This document shows, piece by piece, positions 6,263-14,905 of a DNA stretch of 33,699 nt (positions are counted from its first letter, which is position 1; the number at the start of each line of letters is the position of its first letter). Source of the stretch: Bacilli bacterium (GTDB lineage: Bacteria > Bacillota_I > Bacilli_A > RFN20 > CAG-826); assembly GCA_017479485.1 (NCBI GenBank), contig JAFVCC010000077.1:1-33699 (forward strand). The letters are read 5' to 3'. Under the pieces are notes generated by a model. That model worked only from the letters and a program-made list of their open reading frames with translations. It searched no databases and was not told the DNA's origin. The translations under genes were made by a program, and so were the position numbers.

Positions 6263-8053
6263 ATGTTATTCGAGAAGCACATTAATAAATATTACCTGAA
6301 GTATTGGTTCTTCTTCGCTATTGGCATCATCGCTTTAATCGCGGTCGATGTTGCTCAGACTTTTATTCCGCGTTTTTTGGGCAAGATTGTCGATGACAAC
6401 AACCAGCTTGTCGTGGACTTAGAAGAACTAGGCACCATCATCGGTTGGATCATGCTTTGCGCGGTGATTATGTTCATCGGGCGCTGCATCTGGAGACTAA
6501 CGATTTTCCGTGCCTCCACCAATATCGCCGCCCACATCCGCCGCGAGATGTTTGAGAAGGCGGAGCGGCTTTCCGCGACTTATTACCACGAAACCAAAGT
6601 CGGCAACATCATGAACTGGTTCACCAGCGACATCGAGGAAATCAGCGATTTCTTCGGCTGGGGTACCGTCATGATCATCGATGCCGTCTTCCTCTCCGCC
6701 TCCGTCCTCATCTCGATGTTCTCATTGAACCTCTGGATGAGCCTTTTGGCCATCATCCCCATCGCCTTGATCGTGGTTTGGGGCGCCTTGGTGGACAAAA
6801 TCATGACGGAGAAATGGGAGCTCCGCCAAAGTGAGTTCGATAAACTCTACGATTTTTCGCAAGAGAACTTCTCGGGCATCCGCGTGATTAAGTCTTTCGT
6901 CAAGCAAAACAAAGAAATCCATACCTTTGCCAAAATCGCGCGCCGCAACCAAGAGGTTAACGTCAATTTCGTCCGCCTCCACGTCATTTTCGACGTGACT
7001 ATCGAAATCATTCTCCTTTTAGAAATGGCATTCTTACTGGGTTTTGGCGGATGGTTTGTCTATGCGAGCGTCACCCTCAATCCCATCGTTATTTTTGGTC
7101 AAGAGGTGCATCTTACCATCGGCGAACTGATTGAATTCGTCGGCTACATCGATTTGATTATTTGGCCGATGATCGCGTTAGGCCAAATCGTCTCCATGCG
7201 TAGCCGCGCCAAAGGATCTCTCCGCCGTATCGGCGCGTTCCTTGATACCCCGGAAGACATCGTTAACCCCGTCAATGGCAACCGCTTGGAGAACTGCCGC
7301 GGCGAGATCGAATTCCGCGATTTCTCTTTCGCCTATCCCGGCTATGATGCGCGAAAAGTCAAAAATGTGAGCCTTGTGATTAAACCCGGCGAGCACGTTG
7401 GCGTGGTCGGAAAGATCGGCTCGGGGAAGACGACGTTATCCAATTCTTTGCTCCGCCTCTATAACGTGGAGAAGGGTTCCATCTTCATCGATGGCGTCGA
7501 CATTATGGATTGCGACATTCCTTCCCTTCGCGACGCCATTGCCTATGCCCCACAAGATAACTTCCTCTTCTCGGATAAAGTGGAAAATAACATCGCCTTC
7601 GCGACCGAAAACGTCGATCACGAGAAAGTGGTGGAGGCTGCGAAATTCGCAGATGTCCATGACAACATCGTTGGCTTTACCAAAGGCTATGAAACCGTTT
7701 CGGGCGAACGCGGCGTGACGCTTTCGGGCGGACAAAAGCAACGTATTTCTATCGCTCGCGCCTTCTATAAAGACGCTCCGATTCTCATCATGGATGACTG
7801 CGTGTCCGCGGTTGACGTCAAAACGGAGGAAACGATTCTCCATAACATCAAAGAAGCCCGCGCGGGCAAAACGACCCTTTTGGTCGCTTCCCGCGTTTCT
7901 TCGGTCCGTCAAATGGACCGCATCATCGTCATGCATTCGGGCAATCTCGTTGCTTTCGGTAGCCATGACGAATTAATGCAAACCTGCCCGCTATACCAGC
8001 GCATGGTCTACTTGCAGGAGTTAGAAAAAGAAGTGGAAGGAGGTGCGCGATAA
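6263..8053 (+). CDS. ABC exporter subunit A, TMD-NBD half transporter with a degenerate ATPase site
   Basis: This 596-residue half-transporter has about six membrane helices in residues 15-310 and a C-terminal nucleotide-binding domain. Visible motifs are Walker A GKIGSGKTT (about 382-390), Q-loop YAPQDNFLF, signature LSGGQKQR (about 487), and Walker B ILIMDD (507-512). The catalytic Glu after Walker B is Asp512, and the switch His is Ser543 (LLVASRVSS). These are typical of the non-catalytic partner in heterodimeric exporters such as TM287/288, BmrCD and LmrCD. Its canonical signature would complete the catalytic site of subunit B. The stop overlaps the next start by one base (TAATG), so the two are translationally coupled. 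ATG 6263 lacks a strong Shine-Dalgarno. The substrate is unknown: drug, lipid or peptide are all possible. Confidence 0.93.
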   Translation: MLFEKHINKYYLKYWFFFAIGIIALIAVDVAQTFIPRFLGKIVDDNNQLVVDLEELGTIIGWIMLCAVIMFIGRCIWRLTIFRASTNIAAHIRREMFEKAERLSATYYHETKVGNIMNWFTSDIEEISDFFGWGTVMIIDAVFLSASVLISMFSLNLWMSLLAIIPIALIVVWGALVDKIMTEKWELRQSEFDKLYDFSQENFSGIRVIKSFVKQNKEIHTFAKIARRNQEVNVNFVRLHVIFDVTIEIILLLEMAFLLGFGGWFVYASVTLNPIVIFGQEVHLTIGELIEFVGYIDLIIWPMIALGQIVSMRSRAKGSLRRIGAFLDTPEDIVNPVNGNRLENCRGEIEFRDFSFAYPGYDARKVKNVSLVIKPGEHVGVVGKIGSGKTTLSNSLLRLYNVEKGSIFIDGVDIMDCDIPSLRDAIAYAPQDNFLFSDKVENNIAFATENVDHEKVVEAAKFADVHDNIVGFTKGYETVSGERGVTLSGGQKQRISIARAFYKDAPILIMDDCVSAVDVKTEETILHNIKEARAGKTTLLVASRVSSVRQMDRIIVMHSGNLVAFGSHDELMQTCPLYQRMVYLQELEKEVEGGAR

Positions 8054-9831
8054 TGGACGACGAAAAAGAACGTCTGTTTGGCGATATGAAGATGAGCGCC
8101 CTCGCCATCCTCCGCCATAGCAAGCCCTACATCCTCGCCGAGAAGTGGTACATCATCCTTTCCCTCTTCCTCATCCTCGTGAATGTCGGCGTAAGCATCG
8201 CCTTACCATGGTTTACGAGCCATTTTGTCTCATTGTTCCAAAATGAGGTGGCCTCGGATACACTGAACATCCTGATTTGGCTGGTCATTGGTTATGCCGC
8301 TTTAGGCATCGCAAACCAAGCCATCCGTTACGTTCAAGCGATGATCCTTCAAAAGTCGGGCCAGCGCATCGTCTACCGTCTTCGCATGGAAGTTTTCGAG
8401 CACATCGAGTCCATGTCACAGAATCAATTCAACCAAATGCCGGTCGGCTCTTTGGTTACCCGCGTTTGCAACTACACCTCTGCGGTGAGCGACCTCTTCA
8501 CCAGCGTCATCGTGCAACTTATCTCGAACCTCCTTACGGTATTTGGGGTTTTGGGCATCATGATGGTCATCTCCATCCGCCTCTCTGCATACTTATTGAT
8601 CTTTGCTGCCGCAGCGGGCGTGTTCTCGTTCTTCTTCTGGAGGATCGTGGGCAAAATCTTCCGCAAAGAAAGAGGCTACTATTCCGACCTCAACGCCTTC
8701 TTGTCCGAGAATCTTTCGGGCATGAGAATCACGCAGCTCTTCAACCAAGAAAAACGAAAACAGGCGGAATTTACGGTGAAAAACGAGAATATTCGCCGCG
8801 CGAACTACCAAGTCGTCATCGCTTTTGCAATATACCGTCCCTTCTTGAACTTGCTCTACTTTGGCTCTATCGCCGTGACGTTCTGGGTCGGCTTATCCAT
8901 CGCTTTGACTTCAGCGGAGATCGTCGCTTTCTACCTCTATCTCTCGCGCTTCTTTAACCCCATTCAAAACATCGCGGACCAGCTCAACCAAATCCAGCGC
9001 GCGACCACGGCGGCGGAGCGTCTATTCTCTTTGCTGGACGTGCCTGCGGATGTGGTGGACCGCGAAGATGCGGTGGACGTGGACCGCTTCGAGGGCAAAA
9101 TCGAATTCCGCAATGTCTGGTTCGCCTACGAAGGGGAGAACTGGATTCTTAAAGACGTCTCCTTCACCGTTATGCCGGGCCAAACGATGGCCTTCGTCGG
9201 TGCGACCGGTGCGGGTAAAACAACCATCCTAAGCCTTATTGTCCGTAACTATGAAATCCAAAAGGGACAGATCTTGATCGATGATATGGACATCAATCAC
9301 ATCAAGATCAATTCCTTAAGGAAAGGCATCGGCCAGATGCTTCAGGATGTCACCCTATTCTCGGGCACCATCCGCGAGAACATCACCCTGCGCGATGATT
9401 CGTTCACCGAAGAGGAAATCACGGAAGCGGCGGACTATGTGAACGCTAGTTCCTTCATCAATAACCTCCCCGCCAAATACGAAGAAGAAGTGCATGAGCG
9501 CGGCGAGAATTTCTCCGCCGGCCAGCGCCAGCTCCTCTCCTTCGCTAGGACCATCCTCCATCGCCCCCAGATTTTGATTCTGGACGAGGCCACGGCCAAC
9601 ATCGACACCGAGACCGAACTGTTGATCCAAGACTCCCTCGAACGCATCAAGAACATCGGTACGATGCTTGTTGTCGCCCATCGACTTTCCACCATTCAGC
9701 ACGCGGATAACATCCTGGTGCTTCAAAATGGCGAGGTCTTAGAGCAGGGCAACCACCAAGAGCTCCTCAAGAAAAAAGGCCATTACTTCAAACTCTATCA
9801 ACTTCAATACGCAGACCAAGAACACAAATAA
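8053..9831 (+). CDS. ABC exporter subunit B, catalytically complete half transporter
   Basis: This 592-residue TMD-NBD protein has hydrophobic helices between about residues 30 and 305, then an NBD with Walker A GATGAGKTT, Q-loop GQMLQDVTLF, Walker B ILILDEATANID with an intact catalytic Glu, and the switch His in VVAHRLST. Its signature is FSAGQRQ rather than LSGGQ, as expected for the subunit whose signature faces the dead site. AAGGAGG about 10 nt before ATG 8053 lies inside the end of subunit A and sets the start. With subunit A it should form an asymmetric heterodimer in the membrane. A strong terminator follows at 9839, closing a two-gene operon. Confidence 0.94.
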   Translation: MDDEKERLFGDMKMSALAILRHSKPYILAEKWYIILSLFLILVNVGVSIALPWFTSHFVSLFQNEVASDTLNILIWLVIGYAALGIANQAIRYVQAMILQKSGQRIVYRLRMEVFEHIESMSQNQFNQMPVGSLVTRVCNYTSAVSDLFTSVIVQLISNLLTVFGVLGIMMVISIRLSAYLLIFAAAAGVFSFFFWRIVGKIFRKERGYYSDLNAFLSENLSGMRITQLFNQEKRKQAEFTVKNENIRRANYQVVIAFAIYRPFLNLLYFGSIAVTFWVGLSIALTSAEIVAFYLYLSRFFNPIQNIADQLNQIQRATTAAERLFSLLDVPADVVDREDAVDVDRFEGKIEFRNVWFAYEGENWILKDVSFTVMPGQTMAFVGATGAGKTTILSLIVRNYEIQKGQILIDDMDINHIKINSLRKGIGQMLQDVTLFSGTIRENITLRDDSFTEEEITEAADYVNASSFINNLPAKYEEEVHERGENFSAGQRQLLSFARTILHRPQILILDEATANIDTETELLIQDSLERIKNIGTMLVVAHRLSTIQHADNILVLQNGEVLEQGNHQELLKKKGHYFKLYQLQYADQEHK

Positions 9832-9838
9832 CGAACGG

Positions 9839-9887
9839 GAGCGGTTTATGCAGAATTCCACTGCAAAAAGCCGCTCTTTTTCTTTTT
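9839..9887 (+). terminator. Terminator of the ABC exporter operon
   Basis: GAGCGG (9839-9844) pairs with CCGCTC (9871-9876), with an inner TGCAG/CTGCA stem, followed by TTTTTCTTTTTG. Confidence 0.9.
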
Positions 9888-9993
9888 GTCTGAACTATAG
9901 TTTCACGCTGCATCGATGGATTTTTCCCCACCTAATGAAGCATTTCTCCGCCACTTTGTTTAAGAAGGGGTACAATGCTCGCCGGAGATAACC

Positions 9994-10320
9994 ATGAAAG
10001 AACTGTATTTGATTCTAAAGTCCTCACCGCAAGCCTACCGCACCCTGGAGGAACTTAAGGCGGAGGGGTTTAATGCCACCGTCTTAAGCGCGGAGAGCCT
10101 CCGCCACGCGGTGGACTACTATCCGGAAGAACACCATTTCTTCACGCTGCGCCAATACGAGAAGCAGGAGATGCTCGAATCCATTCTCTGCCTTTTCGTT
10201 TTGCCGGATGACAGGGTCGAAACGGTGAAGAATACCATTCGTGGGTACACCAACAATTTCAAGGACATTAAGGGTTTTATGTATTCTCGTGCCATCGAGG
10301 ATTACGAAGGCTCGCTTTAA
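9994..10320 (+). CDS. Small soluble protein, 108 aa, possibly PII-like, paired with a cation antiporter
   Basis: The start is supported by CGGAGA about 7 nt upstream, and TACAAT (9971-9976) is a likely -10. The protein begins MKELYLILKSSPQAYRTLEELKAEG and has no membrane segment or Cys cluster apart from one Cys. The layout of beta strand, helix, central flexible loop (about residues 36-55, rich in Tyr, His and Glu), strand (ILCLFVLP) and helix (DDRVETVKNTIRG) resembles a ferredoxin-like PII or DarA-type regulator, but no signature is conserved. It ends 3 nt before the antiporter start. Small PII-like proteins encoded beside transporters often gate them, so I infer a regulatory subunit. Function is not established. 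Confidence 0.6.
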   Translation: MKELYLILKSSPQAYRTLEELKAEGFNATVLSAESLRHAVDYYPEEHHFFTLRQYEKQEMLESILCLFVLPDDRVETVKNTIRGYTNNFKDIKGFMYSRAIEDYEGSL

Positions 10321-10323
10321 ACC

Positions 10324-11649
10324 ATGACTCTACCATTGTTTGCCTATATCGCCATTCTTTTGTTCGCGGGTCTTCTCTCGACGAGGCTCATGAAGATTTT
10401 CAAGCTCCCGAACGTCACCGGATACATCATTACCGGCATCATCATGGGCCCCTTTTTATTCGGCGCCTTATTCAATAATTTTTCGTTCGGCGGGATCAAA
10501 GACGGCATCATCTTTGGCTACATTTCTCGCCTTGGCTGGGTTTCTCAAGTGGCCCTTGGCTTCATCGCTTTCACCATCGGTACATCATTTCGCGTCTCTA
10601 CCCTTAAATCACTCGGGAAGCGCGTCATCGTCATCACAGTTCTTGAAGCTTTTGGCGGATCTGCTGCCGTCATTTTGGCCTTGCTCATCGCTCATTTCTG
10701 CGCCCCGGAACAGGTAGGTTGGGAGATCGTTTTGACCTTGGGTGCTATCGCCTCCGCGACCGCTCCTGCCGCGACTTTAATGGTTATCAAACAGTACAAA
10801 GCCCGCGGTCCCATCGTCGACACCTTGCTCCCGGTAGTCGCACTTGACGATGCTGCGGCGTTGATTCTATTTGCCATTTTGTTCCAAATTGCTACCACTA
10901 TGGCTGGTGGGGGCGAATTCTCCGTGTATAAGATGGTGGCCAAGCCATTAATTGAGATCGTTTTATCTTTGGCCATCGGCGCGGTGCTCGGTTTGCTGGT
11001 CACTTTTTGCAACAAATTCTTTAAGTCGCGGAACAACCGCCTCATCCTCTGCGTTATGTCCATCTTCGCCTCGCTAGGGTTCTATGCTTTGTTCCGTTTC
11101 CCTGAGCTTGGCGGATTTGAACTTAGCTCGTTATTGATGTGTATGATGGCGGGTGCCTTCTATTCCACTCTGCGCCCAGATTCTGGCCCGACGTTCGATG
11201 TACTCGACCGTTTCACCTCGCCCATCTACATGATGTTCTTCGTGCTTTCGGGCGCTTCGTTAGACCTCAGCATTTTCTTCAACGAAAACGGGCTTTTCGT
11301 CCTTCTTATCGCCGGCATCTACATCGTCTCCCGCGTCGTAGGCAAATGGGCTGGCGCGTTCTCGGGTGCGACGATTACCCGTTGCAGTCCCGAGATTCGA
11401 AAATACCTCGGTTTCACTCTTGTGCCTCAGGCTGGCGTGGCGATTGGTTTGGCCACGACCGCGAGCGCCTTATTCACCGAACTCGGCCACAATTTGGGCG
11501 AGGTTGAAGGCGCCGCGGCGACGAAAGCAGGAGCCTTAATCCTCGCCGTTATCTTGAGCTCGACGCTCGTCTATGAACTCGTTGGCCCTCTCGTGTCCAA
11601 GTTCGCCCTTACCAAGGCGGGTGCTATCGCGGTGGAAACTAAGGCCTAA
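10324..11649 (+). CDS. CPA2-type cation/proton antiporter (KefB/NapA-like membrane domain)
   Basis: This 441-residue polytopic protein has about 12-13 hydrophobic helices over its whole length. The start of the transporter fold reads STRLMKIFKLPNVTGYIITG, followed by IIMGPFLFG, which is characteristic of the Na+/H+ exchanger (PF00999) CPA2 branch. ATSATAPAATLMVIKQYKARG-like sequence near residue 145-165 and LPVVALDDAAALILFA near residue 167-182 mark the transport core, with the conserved acidic pair DD. There is no TrkA-N (RCK) domain, unlike KefB/C. The gene lies 3 nt behind the small 108-aa gene and so is cotranscribed. Ion specificity (Na+ or K+) cannot be deduced. It probably serves pH or ion homeostasis. 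Confidence 0.9.
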   Translation: MTLPLFAYIAILLFAGLLSTRLMKIFKLPNVTGYIITGIIMGPFLFGALFNNFSFGGIKDGIIFGYISRLGWVSQVALGFIAFTIGTSFRVSTLKSLGKRVIVITVLEAFGGSAAVILALLIAHFCAPEQVGWEIVLTLGAIASATAPAATLMVIKQYKARGPIVDTLLPVVALDDAAALILFAILFQIATTMAGGGEFSVYKMVAKPLIEIVLSLAIGAVLGLLVTFCNKFFKSRNNRLILCVMSIFASLGFYALFRFPELGGFELSSLLMCMMAGAFYSTLRPDSGPTFDVLDRFTSPIYMMFFVLSGASLDLSIFFNENGLFVLLIAGIYIVSRVVGKWAGAFSGATITRCSPEIRKYLGFTLVPQAGVAIGLATTASALFTELGHNLGEVEGAAATKAGALILAVILSSTLVYELVGPLVSKFALTKAGAIAVETKA

Positions 11650-11658
11650 GGCAGAAAG

Positions 11659-11672
11659 CCATATTTATATGG
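11659..11672 (+). promoter_or_regulatory. Perfect palindrome in the promoter region of the signalling block
   Basis: CCATAT-TT-ATATGG lies 21 nt before the -10 of the next gene, over the expected -35 area. It resembles the palindrome at 6201-6214 (core CATATTTATATG). It may be an operator. A second possibility is a weak terminator stem for the antiporter gene, because a T-rich run follows at 11679-11684. Confidence 0.45.
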
Positions 11673-11690
11673 CACCTGTTTTTCTTCGTG

Positions 11691-11699
11691 TGCTATCAT
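11691..11699 (+). promoter_or_regulatory. Extended -10 of the response regulator-EAL gene, predicted leaderless
   Basis: TGC TATCAT ends 6 nt before ATG 11706. Transcription should begin at or next to the A of the ATG. There is no Shine-Dalgarno. Confidence 0.6.
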
Positions 11700-11705
11700 A
11701 GCCAC

Positions 11706-13400
11706 ATGGCAGAGCGATTTCCGAGAAGTTTTTCCGCGCGACGGAAAATCCTGATTGTTGATGACGAACTCATCAACTGCGAGATCCTTTCGGCGATTTT
11801 AGAAAATGACTACGACATTTCCTTCGCCCATAACGGCAAGGATGCTTTGGAATTGCTCACTTCCACCGATTCCGAGTTTTCGCTCATCATGCTCGATTTG
11901 ATGATGCCGGTGATGGATGGCGATGCGTTCTTAGAACAAAAGAAACTCATTCCCTCGCTTCGCGATATTCCCGTTATCGTCCTTACCTCGGAGACGAAAA
12001 AAGAAGTGGAGAGCCTGCGTCATGGCGCGACCGACTTCATCAAAAAGCCCTATGAATCGCCGGAGATTATCCAAGCCCGCGTCGAGCGCATCATCGAAAA
12101 TTACGAATCTACCCGTACCATTCGCGATACCAGCGCGGATTTAGCCACGGGCCTATACACCAAAGAATACTTCGATCACTTCGCCAAAGAGATTCTGAAA
12201 AACCATCCCCAAGGTGACTTTGACATGGTCGTGATTTATTTGACCAATTTCACGATCGCCGAAGAACTCGCGGGACCTATCGCCATGTCCAAAGCGTTAC
12301 ACGAAGTCGGCGAATATCTTCGCGATGAGGCAAGGAAATTTGGTGGCATTACGACGCGAAGCAGCCAAGAGGCTTTCCTCTTTTTGGGGGAACATCGTGA
12401 ATCCTATGATGAATTCTTCCACGGCTTAGTCGATATGCTGACGGCGGAATTTGGCGCCTCGCGCCTTCGCATGAAACTCGGCATTTACCCCCATATCGAT
12501 ATGAATTCGAAACTTCCGGAAATGTGCGCGAGGGCTTTCGATGCGTTTGAAGCCATCCGAAACGATTCGGTGGCGAAAGTGAATTACTATGACGCGAAGC
12601 TTCATGAGGCGAACGTCCTGCACGAACGCCTTCTCCAGTGCTTTGAGAATTCGCTTCAGAATCAGGAATTCAAAGTATTCTTCCAACCAAAATATAGCAT
12701 CGAAGGAGACGAGCCTCGCCTTGCGGGAGCGGAAGCGCTCGTGCGCTGGGCACACCCTGAATTCGGCATGATCAGCCCCGGCGTCTTCATTCCTCTGTTT
12801 GAGAAATACGGCTATATCCGTAGCTTGGACCGTTTCGTATATGAGAAGACGGCAGAGATGATTTCTCGCCTAAAAAAGGAGCTTGGCGTCGAACTGCCGA
12901 TTTCATGCAACGTCTCACGCGTCGATATCTTTGACCCCAATCTCTGCGACGTGATCTGCTCCTTAGTGCAAAAATATGGTTTCGAACCGAAATTGCTTCA
13001 CCTCGAAGTTACCGAAACCGTCTACTCGGAGAACACGATAGAACTCATCGCGAAGACCGCGCATCTAAGGGAGATGGGGTTCGAAATCGAAATGGACGAC
13101 TTTGGCTCGGGATATTCTTCTCTCAACATGCTAAGCAGTCTCCCCTTCGATGTCTTAAAGATCGATACGGGGTTCGTCCGTAACATGTTTGAGTCCGACA
13201 AAAACCTCCGCATCCTCCATTCCATCATCGACCTTGCGAAATTCTTGGAAGTCCGCACCGTTGCGGAAGGGGTGGAAAACAAAGAACAGCTCGATAAATT
13301 AAAAGAATTCGGCTGCGATTTAATCCAAGGCTACTATTTCTCTAAACCGCTGCCCGAAGAGGATTTCTTCGCCCGGGTGAAAGGAGAACTTGTCTCATGA
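11706..13400 (+). CDS. Response regulator with degenerate GGDEF and intact EAL domain (c-di-GMP phosphodiesterase)
   Basis: This 564-residue cytoplasmic protein has a receiver domain (about 13-128) with the acidic pair DD (19-20), phospho-acceptor Asp64 in LIMLDLMMP and the Lys of FIKKPYE. A GGDEF-like middle (about 145-290) reads SQEAF where GGDEF should be, so it should not make c-di-GMP. The EAL domain (about 300-560) keeps EALVRW, CNVSR, LEVTET, MDDFGSGYSSL, LKIDTGFV, VAEGVEN and IQGYYFS, so hydrolysis of c-di-GMP is expected. I set the start at ATG 11706 because the GTG at 11688 would translate through the extended -10. Its end overlaps the Hpt gene (ATGA), which indicates coupling in a phosphorelay. 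Confidence 0.93.
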   Translation: MAERFPRSFSARRKILIVDDELINCEILSAILENDYDISFAHNGKDALELLTSTDSEFSLIMLDLMMPVMDGDAFLEQKKLIPSLRDIPVIVLTSETKKEVESLRHGATDFIKKPYESPEIIQARVERIIENYESTRTIRDTSADLATGLYTKEYFDHFAKEILKNHPQGDFDMVVIYLTNFTIAEELAGPIAMSKALHEVGEYLRDEARKFGGITTRSSQEAFLFLGEHRESYDEFFHGLVDMLTAEFGASRLRMKLGIYPHIDMNSKLPEMCARAFDAFEAIRNDSVAKVNYYDAKLHEANVLHERLLQCFENSLQNQEFKVFFQPKYSIEGDEPRLAGAEALVRWAHPEFGMISPGVFIPLFEKYGYIRSLDRFVYEKTAEMISRLKKELGVELPISCNVSRVDIFDPNLCDVICSLVQKYGFEPKLLHLEVTETVYSENTIELIAKTAHLREMGFEIEMDDFGSGYSSLNMLSSLPFDVLKIDTGFVRNMFESDKNLRILHSIIDLAKFLEVRTVAEGVENKEQLDKLKEFGCDLIQGYYFSKPLPEEDFFARVKGELVS

Positions 13401-13759
13401 CGACACAAGAACTCTACGCCAAATTCGGCGCGAATTACGAAGAGGCGAAAGGGCGCATGATGAATGATGTCCTCATCAATCGCTTCTTGCTGAAATTTGC
13501 CCAAACCTATTCCCTAGACGCCTTATTGGCGGCTCAGGAGAAACGCGACGGACACGCCCTATTCGAAGCCGCCCATAGCCTTAAAGGGGTTTGCGGCAAC
13601 TTGGCATTGACCAAGCTTTACGTCCTTGCCTCGGACTTGGCCGAAAAGACGCGCAACCTTGCGGAGGGCGCCGCGTTTGATGCTTCCTCCGAAGTTGCCT
13701 TGATTAAGAACGAATATGAGGCGACGGTTTCCGCGATTCGGGAGTGCCTCGGGCAATAA
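13397..13759 (+). CDS. Hpt (histidine phosphotransfer) domain protein
   Basis: This 120-residue helical protein has the Hpt motif LFEAAHSLKGVCGNLALTKL, with the phosphorylatable His in AHSLKG near residue 60 (family pattern HxLKGxxxxxG). It consists of one helical-bundle domain with nothing else attached. ATG 13397 overlaps the stop of the EAL gene in an ATGA arrangement, so the two are translated together. The natural reading is that Hpt passes a phosphate to or from the receiver domain of the EAL protein. No hybrid histidine kinase is in the window, so the donor must be encoded elsewhere, or the Hpt drains phosphate from the receiver. Confidence 0.92.
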   Translation: MTTQELYAKFGANYEEAKGRMMNDVLINRFLLKFAQTYSLDALLAAQEKRDGHALFEAAHSLKGVCGNLALTKLYVLASDLAEKTRNLAEGAAFDASSEVALIKNEYEATVSAIRECLGQ

Positions 13760-13771
13760 GGAGTCTCAACA

Positions 13772-14875
13772 ATGTCCCTTTCTAGCAGGTTTCCACGGTT
13801 TGCAGCCTTCAAAGATTTCTTGATGAAGACGACCAATGGCATGGCCATCGGTCTTTTTGGTACCTTAATCATCGGCACCATCATCGATCTCTTCGCGAAG
13901 ATTCCCGGCGGCGAATTCATCGCCGTGTGGAGTAGCGCGATCAAAGCGTTGATGGGCGCAGGCATTGGTCTTGGCGTCGCATTATCGTTAAAGAAAAGCG
14001 GCGTCATGGTCGTGGCCATCATGGCTGCGGGTATGGTAGGGAATTACGCGTTCCACTGGATCCCCAATGAAGAACTCCAATACGTGCAGTGGTCCGTAAG
14101 CTCTATCGGTGACCCATTAAGCTGCTATCTTGGCGCGGTGGTCGCTGCATTAGGCATCGACCTCATCATGAAAAAGAAGACCCCCGTCGATTTGATTTTG
14201 ATACCTTTGGTCGGTTTAGTGCTCGCGATTATCTATTCGCTTCTACTTGCGGAGTGGGTCCATTTCATCACCATCGGAATCGGCAAGCTTATCGAGATCT
14301 CCTTCAGCGTCATTCCTTTCCTCATGTGCATCATTATCTCGGTGCTTATGGGCATGGCTCTTACCGCCCCAATCTCCTCGGTAGCGATTGCGGTTGCGGT
14401 CCAAATCGGCGGCGTGCCCTTAGCAGCCGCAAGCGCCCTGATTGGCTGCTGCACCCAGATGCTTGGCTTTGCCGTCCATACCGCTAGAGACAATAGCTGG
14501 GGTTCGGTTCTTGCCGTGGGCATCGGTACGTCGATGCTCCAGTTTAAGAACATCCTTCGCAAACCTTTGATTTGGCTTCCGACCATCGTGATTTCGGCGT
14601 TACTTGGTCCTTTCGCGATGCTGTTCCCTCTCTCTGGCATTGACGTGGCCGCCAGTAAGAGCGCGCTATCTGTGGGCGCGGGCATGGGGACGTCCGGATT
14701 AGTTGGACCCATCAATTTCCTGTCCTCGATCGGATTTGATAATCCACTTCTTTGGGTACTCATTTTAAGCGTCTGCATTGCCGCCCCAATCGTGCTGACG
14801 TTCCTTGCCGATTTGGCATTGCGTAAAGCTGGGGTGCTTCGTGAAGGAGACTTCTCCTTAAAGTCCGACATTTAA
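13772..14875 (+). CDS. PTS EIIC-like membrane protein (PTS_EIIC_2 family)
   Basis: This 367-residue protein is very hydrophobic, with about 9-10 helices. The N-terminal KTTNGMAIGLFGTLIIGTII and the Gly/Ala-rich helices with GAGIGLGVALSLKKSGV, GDPLSCYLGAVVAALGIDL and the late GMGTSGLVGPINF loop match the stand-alone EIIC family PF13303. These proteins usually occur without EIIA or EIIB partners, as here. AAGGAG lies about 8 nt before ATG 13772, 12 nt after the Hpt stop, so the gene belongs to the same operon. The place between Hpt and SpoIIE genes suggests a sensory or regulatory transport role rather than simple sugar uptake; this is inference. The substrate is unknown. Confidence 0.83.
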   Translation: MSLSSRFPRFAAFKDFLMKTTNGMAIGLFGTLIIGTIIDLFAKIPGGEFIAVWSSAIKALMGAGIGLGVALSLKKSGVMVVAIMAAGMVGNYAFHWIPNEELQYVQWSVSSIGDPLSCYLGAVVAALGIDLIMKKKTPVDLILIPLVGLVLAIIYSLLLAEWVHFITIGIGKLIEISFSVIPFLMCIIISVLMGMALTAPISSVAIAVAVQIGGVPLAAASALIGCCTQMLGFAVHTARDNSWGSVLAVGIGTSMLQFKNILRKPLIWLPTIVISALLGPFAMLFPLSGIDVAASKSALSVGAGMGTSGLVGPINFLSSIGFDNPLLWVLILSVCIAAPIVLTFLADLALRKAGVLREGDFSLKSDI

Positions 14876-14905
14876 AAAAAGAAGTGGGGTTTGCGGTAAA
14901 AAATA

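Noticed and set aside
11688-11705. GTG start giving a six-residue extension of the response regulator
   Set aside because: These codons coincide with the extended -10 TGC TATCAT, which explains the sequence better.
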